NCBI GenBank assembly: GCA_035430165.1
Contig: DAOMGE010000022.1
Span: forward strand, 1 to 46,056
DNA: 46,056 nucleotides
Direction: 5' to 3'
Source: UBA7239 sp035430165
GTDB lineage: Bacteria > Pseudomonadota > Gammaproteobacteria > Pseudomonadales > UBA7239
Shown: positions 16,949 to 25,063 of the stretch, piece after piece
Position numbering within the stretch: position 1 is the first letter of the stretch
How the letters are laid out: each line of letters opens with the position of its first letter
Made by a program: the position numbers and the translations under genes
The notes under the pieces: model-generated
Told to the model about the DNA's origin: nothing
What the model saw: only the letters and a program-made list of their open reading frames with translations
Databases searched by the model: none

Positions 16949-17485
16949 ATGGCTGAACTCGTGACATTGGCTCGTCCTTATGCCAAAGCAGCTTTCGAAG
17001 TTGCCCTGGGTGAGGGAAAGCTGGGTGATTGGCAGGTAATGCTGGACACTGCAGGTGCTGTGGTTTCTGATGAAAAAGTGCGCGCCGCACTTTCTTCTCC
17101 TGCATTGACTAGTGAGCAACAATCGCAGTTGATGCTCGGTGTATGCGGTGATTCCCTTGATGCCAAGGCGTCCAATCTTGTGCGAGCCTTGGCGAGCAAC
17201 AAGCGCTTGTCGTTGCTGCCTGAAATTGCCATACAGTTTAGCAATCTCAAGGCACAGCAAGAAAAAATTGTGGCTGTTGAAATACGGTCGGCGTTTCCGA
17301 TGGATGATGCGGTTGCGGCCCGCCTGCAGCAGGCACTGGGAAAGAAATGGCAATGCCGGGTTGAGTTGCAAACGGAAGTCGATGCAAGTCTGCTTGGTGG
17401 TGTGGTGATTAAGGCTGGTGATACGGTGATTGATGCGTCTGTGCGTGGCCGCATGCAAAAACTGGCTGAAGCGCTGAGCGCCTGA
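16949..17485 (+). CDS. atpH: ATP synthase F1 subunit delta
   Basis: Delta links the top of F1 to the b dimer. The 178-residue protein opens with LARPYAKAAFEVA, the standard family start, and ends with the conserved LLGGVVIKAGDTVIDASVRGRMQKL segment. Its position between atpF and atpA and its length agree with the family. Confidence 0.96.
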   Translation: MAELVTLARPYAKAAFEVALGEGKLGDWQVMLDTAGAVVSDEKVRAALSSPALTSEQQSQLMLGVCGDSLDAKASNLVRALASNKRLSLLPEIAIQFSNLKAQQEKIVAVEIRSAFPMDDAVAARLQQALGKKWQCRVELQTEVDASLLGGVVIKAGDTVIDASVRGRMQKLAEALSA

Positions 17486-17551
17486 TACTTAAACTTTGAA
17501 ACTTAACGAGAAGTCAGGCGTGACTGCCGCTTCAAATGAGGATAGTCGGAT

Positions 17552-19096
17552 ATGCAACAACTGAATCCCTCCGAAATCAGCGAAATCATCAAGAGCCGTA
17601 TCGAAAAACTCGACGTCTCCACCCAGGCTAAAAACGAGGGAACGATCGTTTCTGTTTCCGATGGTATCGTGCGTATACATGGTCTTGCTGATGTAATGTA
17701 CGGCGAGATGATCGAATTCAATGGTGGCGTGTACGGTATGGCGCTGAACCTTGAGCGTGATTCAGTTGGGGCGGTTATTCTGGGCGATTACCAGAGTCTT
17801 GCTGAGGGCCAGACCTGTCGCTGTACCGGACGAATTCTGGAAGTGCCGGTAGGCCCGGAATTGGAAGGTCGCGTAGTAGATGCTCTCGGCAACCCTATTG
17901 ATGGCAAAGGTCCTCTCAATGCGAAACTCACCGAGCCTTTGGAAAAAGTTGCTCCGGGTGTAATTGCGCGTAAATCAGTGGATCAGCCTGTACAGACGGG
18001 TTACAAGGCAGTTGACTCGATGGTTCCAATCGGACGTGGCCAGCGTGAGTTGATCATCGGTGACCGTCAGGTGGGTAAAACTGCATTGGCGGTTGACACG
18101 ATTATTAACCAGAAAGGCACTGGCATCAAATGTATCTATGTTGCCATCGGTCAGAAGCAATCCACTATTGCAAACGTGGTGAGGAAGCTGGAAGAGCATG
18201 GTGCCATGGCTCACACCGTGGTGGTGGTTGCTGCTGCGGCTGATCCTGCGGCTATGCAATTCCTTGCGCCGTTTGCTGGTTGCACTATGGGTGAGTACTA
18301 CCGTGATCGTGGTCAGGACGCGTTGATTATTTATGATGACTTGACCAAACAGGCTTGGGCCTATCGCCAGATCTCCCTGCTGCTGCGCCGCCCGCCAGGT
18401 CGTGAGGCGTATCCTGGTGATGTTTTCTACTTGCACTCGCGTCTGCTGGAGCGCGCTGCGCGTGTTAACGCTGAGTATGTTGAGCAATTCACTAAGGGTG
18501 AAGTAAAGGGCAAAACCGGTTCATTGACAGCGCTGCCAATTATCGAAACTCAAGCGGGTGACGTCTCTGCCTTCGTTCCAACTAACGTAATTTCGATTAC
18601 AGATGGCCAGATCTTTTTAGAGACCTCGCTGTTTAATGCGGGTGTACGCCCTGCGATGAACGCTGGTATTTCGGTATCACGTGTAGGTGGTGCCGCACAG
18701 ACCAAGATTATCAAGAAGCTGGGTGGTGGTGTACGTCTTGCATTGGCTCAATATCGTGAGCTGCAAGCGTTTGCTCAGTTTGCTTCTGACCTCGATGAAG
18801 CTACGCGTGCGCAGCTACAGCATGGTCAGCGCGTCACAGAGTTGATGAAGCAGAAACAATATGCGCCGATGTCGGTTGCAGAAATGGGTGTATTGTTGTA
18901 CGCGGCCGACAACAAATATCTTGATGATGTTGATGTAAGCAAGATTGGAAGCTTTGAGGCGTCGTTGTTGTCTTATTTGCATGCGGAGCATTCTGCTTTA
19001 CTGGCTAAAATCAACGAGACGGGCGATTACAACGCAGATATCGAAGCTGGTATCCGCGCAGCTCTCGACAAGTTCAAAGCTACTCAAACTTGGTAA
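17552..19096 (+). CDS. atpA: ATP synthase F1 subunit alpha
   Basis: Alpha holds the non-catalytic nucleotide sites of F1. The 514-residue protein has the P-loop GDRQVGKT with Lys176, the arginine-finger region near ISVSRVGGAAQ, and the usual N-terminal beta barrel. The length is within one residue of E. coli AtpA. A 66-base gap after atpH contains only a ribosome binding region. Confidence 0.98.
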   Translation: MQQLNPSEISEIIKSRIEKLDVSTQAKNEGTIVSVSDGIVRIHGLADVMYGEMIEFNGGVYGMALNLERDSVGAVILGDYQSLAEGQTCRCTGRILEVPVGPELEGRVVDALGNPIDGKGPLNAKLTEPLEKVAPGVIARKSVDQPVQTGYKAVDSMVPIGRGQRELIIGDRQVGKTALAVDTIINQKGTGIKCIYVAIGQKQSTIANVVRKLEEHGAMAHTVVVVAAAADPAAMQFLAPFAGCTMGEYYRDRGQDALIIYDDLTKQAWAYRQISLLLRRPPGREAYPGDVFYLHSRLLERAARVNAEYVEQFTKGEVKGKTGSLTALPIIETQAGDVSAFVPTNVISITDGQIFLETSLFNAGVRPAMNAGISVSRVGGAAQTKIIKKLGGGVRLALAQYRELQAFAQFASDLDEATRAQLQHGQRVTELMKQKQYAPMSVAEMGVLLYAADNKYLDDVDVSKIGSFEASLLSYLHAEHSALLAKINETGDYNADIEAGIRAALDKFKATQTW

Positions 19097-19107
19097 GGTA
19101 ACTGACT

Positions 19108-19968
19108 ATGGCAGGCGCCAAAGAGGTACGCACCAAGATCGCCAGTGTGAAGAGCACACAGAAAATCACCAAGGCGATGGAAAAGGTAGCGTTCAGTAAA
19201 ATGCGTAAAGCGCTGGAACGTATGTCGCATGGCAAACCTTATGCAACACGTATGCGTGCGGTAATTGGCCATTTGGCCAATGCCAATGCTGAATACAAAC
19301 ATCGGTACCTGGAAGAGCGTCCCGTTAGGCGTGTAGGCTACATCGTTGTGTCAACAGATCGCGGATTGTGTGGCGGCTTGAATATTAATGAATTCAAGGC
19401 AGCTGTTAAGTCGATGAAAGCGTGGTCTGATCAAGGCGTTGCTATTGATATCTGTGCTATTGGAGGTAAGGCTCAGGCATTCTTCCGCAGTTATGGCGGT
19501 AACGTGATTGCTGCAGTACGTGATTTGGGTGATGAGCCTGCTGCTGTAGATTTGCTGGGCGGCGTTAAAGTTATGCTGGACGCCTACGACGACGGAAAGA
19601 TAGATCGTCTTTTTGTGTTGTATAACGAATTCGTTAATACCATGACCCAAACGCCGGAATTGCAGCAGTTGCTTCCGTTGCAGGCTGCAGAAAATGAAAA
19701 ACTTGCGCATAACTGGGACTATATCTATGAACCAGATGCGCAAGATTTGCTTGATGGCTTGTTAGCTCGTTATATCGAGTCGCAGGTCTATCAGGGCGTT
19801 GTAGAAAACAAGGCTTGTGAAATGGCAGCGCGCATGGTGGCAATGAAAAATGCCACAGAAAATGCCGGGCAGTTGATTAATGATCTGCAACTTGTTTACA
19901 ACAAGGCGCGTCAGGCGGCAATTACACAAGAGCTATCAGAAATCGTTAGTGGCGCAGCAGCAGTTTAA
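19108..19968 (+). CDS. atpG: ATP synthase F1 subunit gamma
   Basis: Gamma is the central rotor shaft. The 286-residue protein begins with AKEVRTKIASVKSTQKITKAMEKVA and ends with the matching C-terminal coiled coil ATENAGQLINDLQLVYNKARQAAITQEL, the two halves of the shaft. STDRGLCGGLNIN in the middle is the family Rossmann-like motif. It follows atpA by 11 bases. Confidence 0.97.
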   Translation: MAGAKEVRTKIASVKSTQKITKAMEKVAFSKMRKALERMSHGKPYATRMRAVIGHLANANAEYKHRYLEERPVRRVGYIVVSTDRGLCGGLNINEFKAAVKSMKAWSDQGVAIDICAIGGKAQAFFRSYGGNVIAAVRDLGDEPAAVDLLGGVKVMLDAYDDGKIDRLFVLYNEFVNTMTQTPELQQLLPLQAAENEKLAHNWDYIYEPDAQDLLDGLLARYIESQVYQGVVENKACEMAARMVAMKNATENAGQLINDLQLVYNKARQAAITQELSEIVSGAAAV

Positions 19969-20001
19969 TTTTACAGTTATCGAATTCAAGAGGATTCATA
20001 G

Positions 20002-21381
20002 ATGAGTAGCGGTCGCATAGTCCAGATCATTGGTGCGGTAATTGACGTAGAGTTTCCACGTGATGCGGTTCCCAGTGTGTATGATGCCCTAAAAGTGGAT
20101 GGCAAAGGGCTGACACTGGAAGTGCAGCAGCAACTGGGTGACGGTGTGGTGCGCGCTATCGCCATGGGTTCCTCGGAAGGAATTAACAGAGGTTTGACGG
20201 TTTCTAACACAGGTAAGCCAGTTTCTGTGCCTGTAGGCAAGGAAACGCTGGGCCGTATCATGGATGTGCTGGGCGAGCCTATCGACGAGAAAGGCCCGAT
20301 TGGTGAAAAAGAACGGTGGGCCATCCACCGCAAGGCTCCTTCTTACGACGAGCAATCTGCCAGCAACGAATTGCTGGAAACCGGCATCAAGGTTATCGAC
20401 CTAGTAGCGCCTTTCGCCAAGGGCGGCAAGGTTGGTCTGTTCGGTGGTGCTGGTGTAGGTAAGACCGTAAACATGATGGAGCTGATCCGTAACATCGCCA
20501 TCGAGCACAGCGGATACTCCGTGTTCGCCGGTGTGGGTGAGCGTACTCGCGAAGGTAACGACTTCTATCACGAGATGACGGACTCCAACGTTATCGACAA
20601 GGTATCTCTGGTTTACGGCCAGATGAACGAGCCTCCGGGTAACCGTTTGCGCGTAGCACTGACTGGTCTGACCATGGCCGAGAAGTTCCGTGATGAAGGC
20701 CGCGATGTGTTGTTCTTCGTCGACAACATCTATCGTTACACACTGGCTGGTACCGAAGTATCGGCACTGCTAGGCCGCATGCCGTCTGCAGTAGGTTACC
20801 AGCCGACACTCGCGGAAGAGATGGGCGTGTTGCAGGAGCGTATCACCTCCACGAAAACCGGTTCTATTACCTCCATCCAGGCGGTATACGTACCTGCGGA
20901 TGACTTGACTGACCCATCGCCAGCCACCACATTCTCGCATCTGGATGCTACCGTAGTGTTGTCACGTGACATCGCCGCCAAAGGTATTTATCCGGCTATC
21001 GATCCGCTCGACTCAACAAGCCGCCAGCTCGATCCGCTGGTGATTGGTCAGGAACACTACGACGTTGCTCGTGGTGTGCAGACCATCTTGCAGCGTTATA
21101 AAGAACTCAAAGATATTATCGCCATCCTCGGTATGGACGAGCTGTCTGAAGAAGACAAACAGGCCGTGAGCCGTGCTCGTAAAATCGAGCGTTTTATGTC
21201 ACAACCATTTTTTGTGGCCGAGGTTTTTACCGGTTCGCCAGGTAAGTATGTATCTTTGAAAGATACTATTGCGGGCTTTAAAGGCATCTTGAGTGGTGAG
21301 TACGATCATTTGCCAGAACAAGCTTTTTATATGGTGGGTTCAATCGATGAAGCCGTCGAAAAAGCCAAGTCGCTCAAGTAA
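20002..21381 (+). CDS. atpD: ATP synthase F1 subunit beta
   Basis: Beta carries the catalytic sites. The 459-residue protein has the Walker A GGAGVGKT with Lys154, the catalytic glutamate in GVGERTREGND, Walker B LFFVDNIYRYT and the DELSEEDK lever (DELSEED region). It is nearly identical to E. coli over the core. AGAGGA precedes the ATG; a 33-base gap follows atpG. Confidence 0.98.
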   Translation: MSSGRIVQIIGAVIDVEFPRDAVPSVYDALKVDGKGLTLEVQQQLGDGVVRAIAMGSSEGINRGLTVSNTGKPVSVPVGKETLGRIMDVLGEPIDEKGPIGEKERWAIHRKAPSYDEQSASNELLETGIKVIDLVAPFAKGGKVGLFGGAGVGKTVNMMELIRNIAIEHSGYSVFAGVGERTREGNDFYHEMTDSNVIDKVSLVYGQMNEPPGNRLRVALTGLTMAEKFRDEGRDVLFFVDNIYRYTLAGTEVSALLGRMPSAVGYQPTLAEEMGVLQERITSTKTGSITSIQAVYVPADDLTDPSPATTFSHLDATVVLSRDIAAKGIYPAIDPLDSTSRQLDPLVIGQEHYDVARGVQTILQRYKELKDIIAILGMDELSEEDKQAVSRARKIERFMSQPFFVAEVFTGSPGKYVSLKDTIAGFKGILSGEYDHLPEQAFYMVGSIDEAVEKAKSLK

Positions 21382-21399
21382 TAAAAGCCGGGATTCAAT

Positions 21400-21825
21400 A
21401 TGGCCATGACAGTTCATTGTGATATCGTCAGCGCCGAGAAAGCTATTTTCTCTGGACTGGTCGAGCAGGTAGTAGCAAATGGATCCTTGGGTGATCTTGG
21501 TGTCCAGTATGGCCATGCGCCGTTGTTGACAGCTTTGAAGCCAGGCCCTGTGCGCGTACAAAAACAGGGCGGTGAAGAGGACATCTACTACGTATCTGGC
21601 GGTTACCTTGAAGTCCAGCCTAATATTGTTACGATTCTGGCTGATGTGGCGATACGTGCTGATGATGTTGACGAGGCGGCTGCTGAAGCTGCGCGACAAC
21701 AAGCCGCGCATATTGTAGCAAACCAGACGGGAGAGCTTGATTACTCGCGCGCAGCTGCTCAGTTGGCTGAGGCGGTTGCGCAGTTGCGAACTATTCAGCA
21801 ATTACGGAAGAAGTTTGGTAAATAA
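21400..21825 (+). CDS. atpC: ATP synthase F1 subunit epsilon
   Basis: Epsilon sits on the rotor and can inhibit ATP hydrolysis. The 141-residue protein has the N-terminal beta sandwich (VHCDIVSAEKAIFSG, GDLGVQYGHAPLLTALKPG) and a C-terminal helical hairpin. It is the last atp gene and is followed at once by an intrinsic terminator. Confidence 0.97.
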   Translation: MAMTVHCDIVSAEKAIFSGLVEQVVANGSLGDLGVQYGHAPLLTALKPGPVRVQKQGGEEDIYYVSGGYLEVQPNIVTILADVAIRADDVDEAAAEAARQQAAHIVANQTGELDYSRAAAQLAEAVAQLRTIQQLRKKFGK

Positions 21826-21866
21826 ACCCACAGAGAAAGCCGACCTTTTCTGGGTCAATTTGTAAC

Positions 21867-21895
21867 AAAAAAGCCCGCGTTATGTGGGCTTTTTT
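21867..21895 (+). terminator. intrinsic terminator of the atp operon
   Basis: A6 then GCCCGC (21873-21878), loop GTTAT, GTGGGC (21884-21889) and T6 form a stem with one G-T pair extended by A-T pairs. It starts 41 bases after the atpC stop. The flanking A and T runs could make it work in both directions. Confidence 0.9.
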
Positions 21896-21965
21896 GTTTT
21901 CGATAAGATTGATTCTCAAAAGTTTTGGATGAATGAATTATCTAGGTAAAACACTCTAATTTCCG

Positions 21966-22007
21966 CTTGCGCAGGCTAATTTGATTGTGATATTGTCAGC
22001 CTGCAAG
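21966..22007. promoter_or_regulatory. inverted repeat upstream of the FG-GAP protein gene
   Basis: CTTGCGCAGGCT (21966-21977) pairs with AGCCTGCAAG (21998-22007) with only a two-base bulge; the loop is 20 bases and AT-rich. It lies 138 bases before the ATG of the secreted propeller gene and well after the atp terminator. It could be an operator or an RNA hairpin. I could not place a convincing promoter in this 320-base gap; the rest of the gap holds the atp terminator and a 27-codon ORF. Confidence 0.4.
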
Positions 22008-22042
22008 TCCCTATTTTGAGGAGATTTATCGGAGAGGCGCCA

Positions 22043-22126
22043 ATGTCTGTCTGGTATTGTCTGAAAGAGGGGGTAACTGGTGAGTCGGGCAGAAAGGTCT
22101 GCTTGCCTTATAAAACAATAAGTTAG
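22043..22126 (+). CDS. possible 27-residue leader ORF before the FG-GAP gene
   Basis: ATG 22043 to TAG 22126 encodes 27 residues with two cysteines and a basic C-terminal half. GGAG lies 9-12 bases upstream, so it could be translated. It ends 19 bases before the large secreted protein gene. A short hairpin (GCAGA/TCTGC around 22090-22103) falls inside it. I do not recognise the peptide and it may be chance. Confidence 0.25.
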   Translation: MSVWYCLKEGVTGESGRKVCLPYKTIS

Positions 22127-22145
22127 ATCTAAGGGGAATCCGAGG

Positions 22146-24968
22146 ATGAAAAAAGTAATCTCAATGACTGTCAAGCCTCTCGCGATAGCTACTGCTTTCG
22201 CAGCGGGTACGACTGCAAGCATGATCGCAACTGCCCTGCCGGGTGGTGGTGATACTCTGGGCGCCGTAAAGGTTGTCAATGAATCAATCTGTAAACAAAG
22301 CGTAAACATGACTATTTCTGGCGGCAGTCGCTCTGTGACAACCGGAACAGGTACTTGTCAGTTGCGCACTCTGCCTCCAACTCAGGGTTTGGTACTGACT
22401 GAGTCGTCTCCTGCTGGCGGCACAACTGCAGATAGCAGCGCCATGGTTAATGCTGGTGGTGAGTTGTACGAAACTTTTGTTGCTGGCAAACGCTCTGGCG
22501 CTACATTGTTGACGCCTAACCGTGCGCTCGCGACTTCTCATGCCGTGACTTACGCATCGGGCAGCGGCGGTTCTTTGTCTGTGGATTTCGCAGCAAGTGT
22601 TCAGCCTGTATCTGGTTTGCAATCTAACTGGCTGGTCGGTACGTATCGCATTCTGAATAGCATTCGTGCAAATGGTCAGGTTGCTGACGGCATCGAAAAA
22701 TCTGCTTATGCGGATCCTAACTATGCTATGGGCAAGCTGGATTACACCAGTACTTTCCAGGTCAAATTCAATGGTGACAATACCTGTACTGTGCAGGACG
22801 TTAACAGCCATTGGGCTGCGGGCCTTTACAGGGATCCCCTGTTAAATGGTGGTGTTCCTGAGATGGACGTTGCTTGTACCGCGGGTGGCGGTGGTTGCGG
22901 CCAGAACGACGGTAACAACTACGTTTCTCACGGTGTTATCGACATGGGAACGACAGGTTCTGTTGGTAATGGTCAGGCTTTCGACTGGAATGATACTTAC
23001 TCCGGATCTGATGGTGTTGGCCTTTATCAAGAATCATGCACCTATTCGGTAAATGCAGGAGCTGGCCAGGTTACCGTTAACTATGGCTTTACCTCTGGCG
23101 ACACAAATGACGTTCCTAGCATGTCACATGTGACATGGGCTTCTACTTACAATGTTTCTTCTGACCTGCGCTATCTGGTTTCGGATGGTGTAAGTGCAAC
23201 GGAAGGATTCAAGGCTACAGGCTTTGCTTATGAGCCCAAAGGTGGCATTTCAGTTGGTGTGCGTCAGGGTTCTCCGACGCTTGTAGGCAATACCTATCTC
23301 TTTAATGCAAGAGATGGTATTGAAAACGAAACAACATCGACAACTGCGTCGTATGAAGCTCCTGTATCTGCTCCGTATCAGGATCAGCAGTGCTTCTCAA
23401 CAGGCTCTCTGGCCTTGGCTGCTGCTGGCGCTTGTACCGTGAACGTTGTTAGTACTTGCTCTGGCCGTAAATCTTCTGGTTATGAAGAAAATACTTCGGT
23501 GGGTCTGAATGGCGGCGCTCCGACTGTTGGTGCGGGCAGTGGTACCATCAAAGACGCATTGACAGTGTTTAACGCCTCTACTGCTCCTACTTGTTCTTGG
23601 AGTGGCACTGCAGCAAACCTGGTTGTGAATGTTGCAGCCAAGGATGCTAACGGTGGTGATGTGACTATGCAGTACACTGGTTCTGCATCCGATAATGGTG
23701 AAGCACTGGTTCTGCAGGGTATCTACAACCTGGCAGGTGCTGGTCTGGGTGATACGACTAACACGCCGATTCTGCCTATCCAGCGCTACAACATGGAATC
23801 AGCTATGGTTGCCCAGCAGTATCAGGGTTCTTTGACTGCCGATGCCGACTCAAATGGCACCAATAACTTTGGTGAGTTTACTCAAGTCACTAATACCGGC
23901 AGCAACACTGTTCGCTCTGACTTCAATGCTGATGGCACTTCTGACATCTTCATGAGAGATGACGGCGTTAGCAGCTTTGCACTCAACTTGCTGATGTCCA
24001 ATGGTGACCGTAATGGCGCTAACGGTATCGGTTACACAAGCACTGCCTTCCACGTGGTTGGTTTTGCGGATATCAATGGCGATGGCCGTAAAGACGTTAT
24101 CCTTCAGGATGATGGTTCTTTGGGAAATATCATCATTGGCCAGTTGATGGGTGAAGGCGGTGCGCTGACAGCTAACGTGCTGGTCGGCTATACCGATGGC
24201 AACGAAGTTGTTGATTTGGTACAGAACTTGTATCAGGGTGCGCCAGGTTTGCTGTTCAAAACGAGCGGAGGCATCTACTTCACTAAAACCCTCAAGAACA
24301 GTGCGTTTGCTGATTTTGCACAGGTTGGTTCCGGCAGTATGCCCGGCACCTTTGTGTACAAAGGCATGGGTGACCTTGATGGTAACGGGGAAAAAGACGT
24401 TGTTTTCCTTGATACCGCGCAAGACCGTTTCTTTGGCTACAAGCGTGCTAACAACGCATTCTCTGGCTTGGTAGATATCGGTGGCGGTGCTTCAGGCATT
24501 GGCTTCAGTGCCAAAGGCGTGATGGACATCAACGGTGATGGCCGTGCTGATATCGTTGGCATCTCGACGGGTCTGAACCAGATCTTTGCGCTTGAGCCAG
24601 ATAGCACTGGCGGTAACGGCACCTATGTGCAACTGGCTGGTGTGAACTCTGGAGATCAGGTACTTGCCGTTGATGATCTTGACGGAAATGGCACAGCTGA
24701 TGTGTTGGTTTCAAGTAGCGCCTTGGGTCAGGTTTTGAGCCTGAAGTTTGTGGGTGGTGCTTTGAATTCTTACAACACGATCCTGTACTCAACTGCCCTG
24801 AACTTCAAAGGCATGGGTAAGTTTATCCAGAGCCAGCCTAATGATCTGGGCATTGTGTGGACGACTGCTGGTGGCGATGTAATTCTGTCGCACATGGCTG
24901 GTGCCGCATTGGATCATCACTTGTACCTGGGAACTTTCGATCCAAACCTGATCGTTCACATGGAATAA
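22146..24968 (+). CDS. large secreted FG-GAP/VCBS repeat protein with predicted seven-bladed propeller
   Basis: This 940-residue exported protein is of unknown function. It has a Sec signal peptide (MKK, hydrophobic alanine-rich stretch, likely cleavage near residue 30). Residues about 31-560 are rich in G, S, T, N and D, carry about eleven scattered cysteines and match nothing I recognise. An EF-hand-like loop (DADSNGTNNFGE) sits at 566-577. The C-terminal third is built of repeats: calcium-type DxNxDGxxD motifs start at residues 592, 642, 743, 794 and 844, with degenerate copies near 694 and 892, so seven units of about 50 residues, as in an integrin-like FG-GAP beta-propeller. There is no membrane anchor or PEP-CTERM. 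A strong ribosome binding site (AAGGGGAATCCGAGG), codons similar to the atp genes and its own terminator suggest high expression. It directly precedes a surface-glycan operon. Confidence 0.8.
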   Translation: MKKVISMTVKPLAIATAFAAGTTASMIATALPGGGDTLGAVKVVNESICKQSVNMTISGGSRSVTTGTGTCQLRTLPPTQGLVLTESSPAGGTTADSSAMVNAGGELYETFVAGKRSGATLLTPNRALATSHAVTYASGSGGSLSVDFAASVQPVSGLQSNWLVGTYRILNSIRANGQVADGIEKSAYADPNYAMGKLDYTSTFQVKFNGDNTCTVQDVNSHWAAGLYRDPLLNGGVPEMDVACTAGGGGCGQNDGNNYVSHGVIDMGTTGSVGNGQAFDWNDTYSGSDGVGLYQESCTYSVNAGAGQVTVNYGFTSGDTNDVPSMSHVTWASTYNVSSDLRYLVSDGVSATEGFKATGFAYEPKGGISVGVRQGSPTLVGNTYLFNARDGIENETTSTTASYEAPVSAPYQDQQCFSTGSLALAAAGACTVNVVSTCSGRKSSGYEENTSVGLNGGAPTVGAGSGTIKDALTVFNASTAPTCSWSGTAANLVVNVAAKDANGGDVTMQYTGSASDNGEALVLQGIYNLAGAGLGDTTNTPILPIQRYNMESAMVAQQYQGSLTADADSNGTNNFGEFTQVTNTGSNTVRSDFNADGTSDIFMRDDGVSSFALNLLMSNGDRNGANGIGYTSTAFHVVGFADINGDGRKDVILQDDGSLGNIIIGQLMGEGGALTANVLVGYTDGNEVVDLVQNLYQGAPGLLFKTSGGIYFTKTLKNSAFADFAQVGSGSMPGTFVYKGMGDLDGNGEKDVVFLDTAQDRFFGYKRANNAFSGLVDIGGGASGIGFSAKGVMDINGDGRADIVGISTGLNQIFALEPDSTGGNGTYVQLAGVNSGDQVLAVDDLDGNGTADVLVSSSALGQVLSLKFVGGALNSYNTILYSTALNFKGMGKFIQSQPNDLGIVWTTAGGDVILSHMAGAALDHHLYLGTFDPNLIVHME

Positions 24969-24986
24969 GGGAAGAAAGAGCAAATA

Positions 24987-25012
24987 CTGCCGTATTCTTT
25001 ACGGTACGGCAG
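24987..25012 (+). terminator. first hairpin after the FG-GAP gene
   Basis: CTGCCGTA (24987-24994) and TACGGCAG (25005-25012) form a perfect eight-base stem with a ten-base loop. It has no T tract; it may protect the 3' end of the mRNA or assist the terminator that follows. Confidence 0.55.
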
Positions 25013-25017
25013 ACTAG

Positions 25018-25053
25018 AAAGAACTGTGCTGAAAGGCACAGTTCTTTTTTTTT
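25018..25053 (+). terminator. strong intrinsic terminator between the FG-GAP gene and the glycan operon
   Basis: GAACTGTGC (25021-25029), loop TGAAAG, GCACAGTTC (25036-25044), extended by AAA/TTT and followed by a nine-T run (25045-25053). It is a textbook intrinsic terminator and ends only ten bases before the first ATG of the flippase gene. Confidence 0.92.
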
Positions 25054-25063
25054 AAGTGATTCA

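Noticed and set aside
16505..17458. 317-codon open frame on the minus strand opposite atpF and atpH
   Set aside because: It is antisense to two certain ATP synthase genes, has no family motifs and arises from codon bias on the opposite strand.
22043..22145. Possible GEMM-type c-di-GMP riboswitch in the propeller gene leader
   Set aside because: Some GAAAG and GGTAAC pieces are present, but the conserved core and paired stems of that class cannot be assembled.
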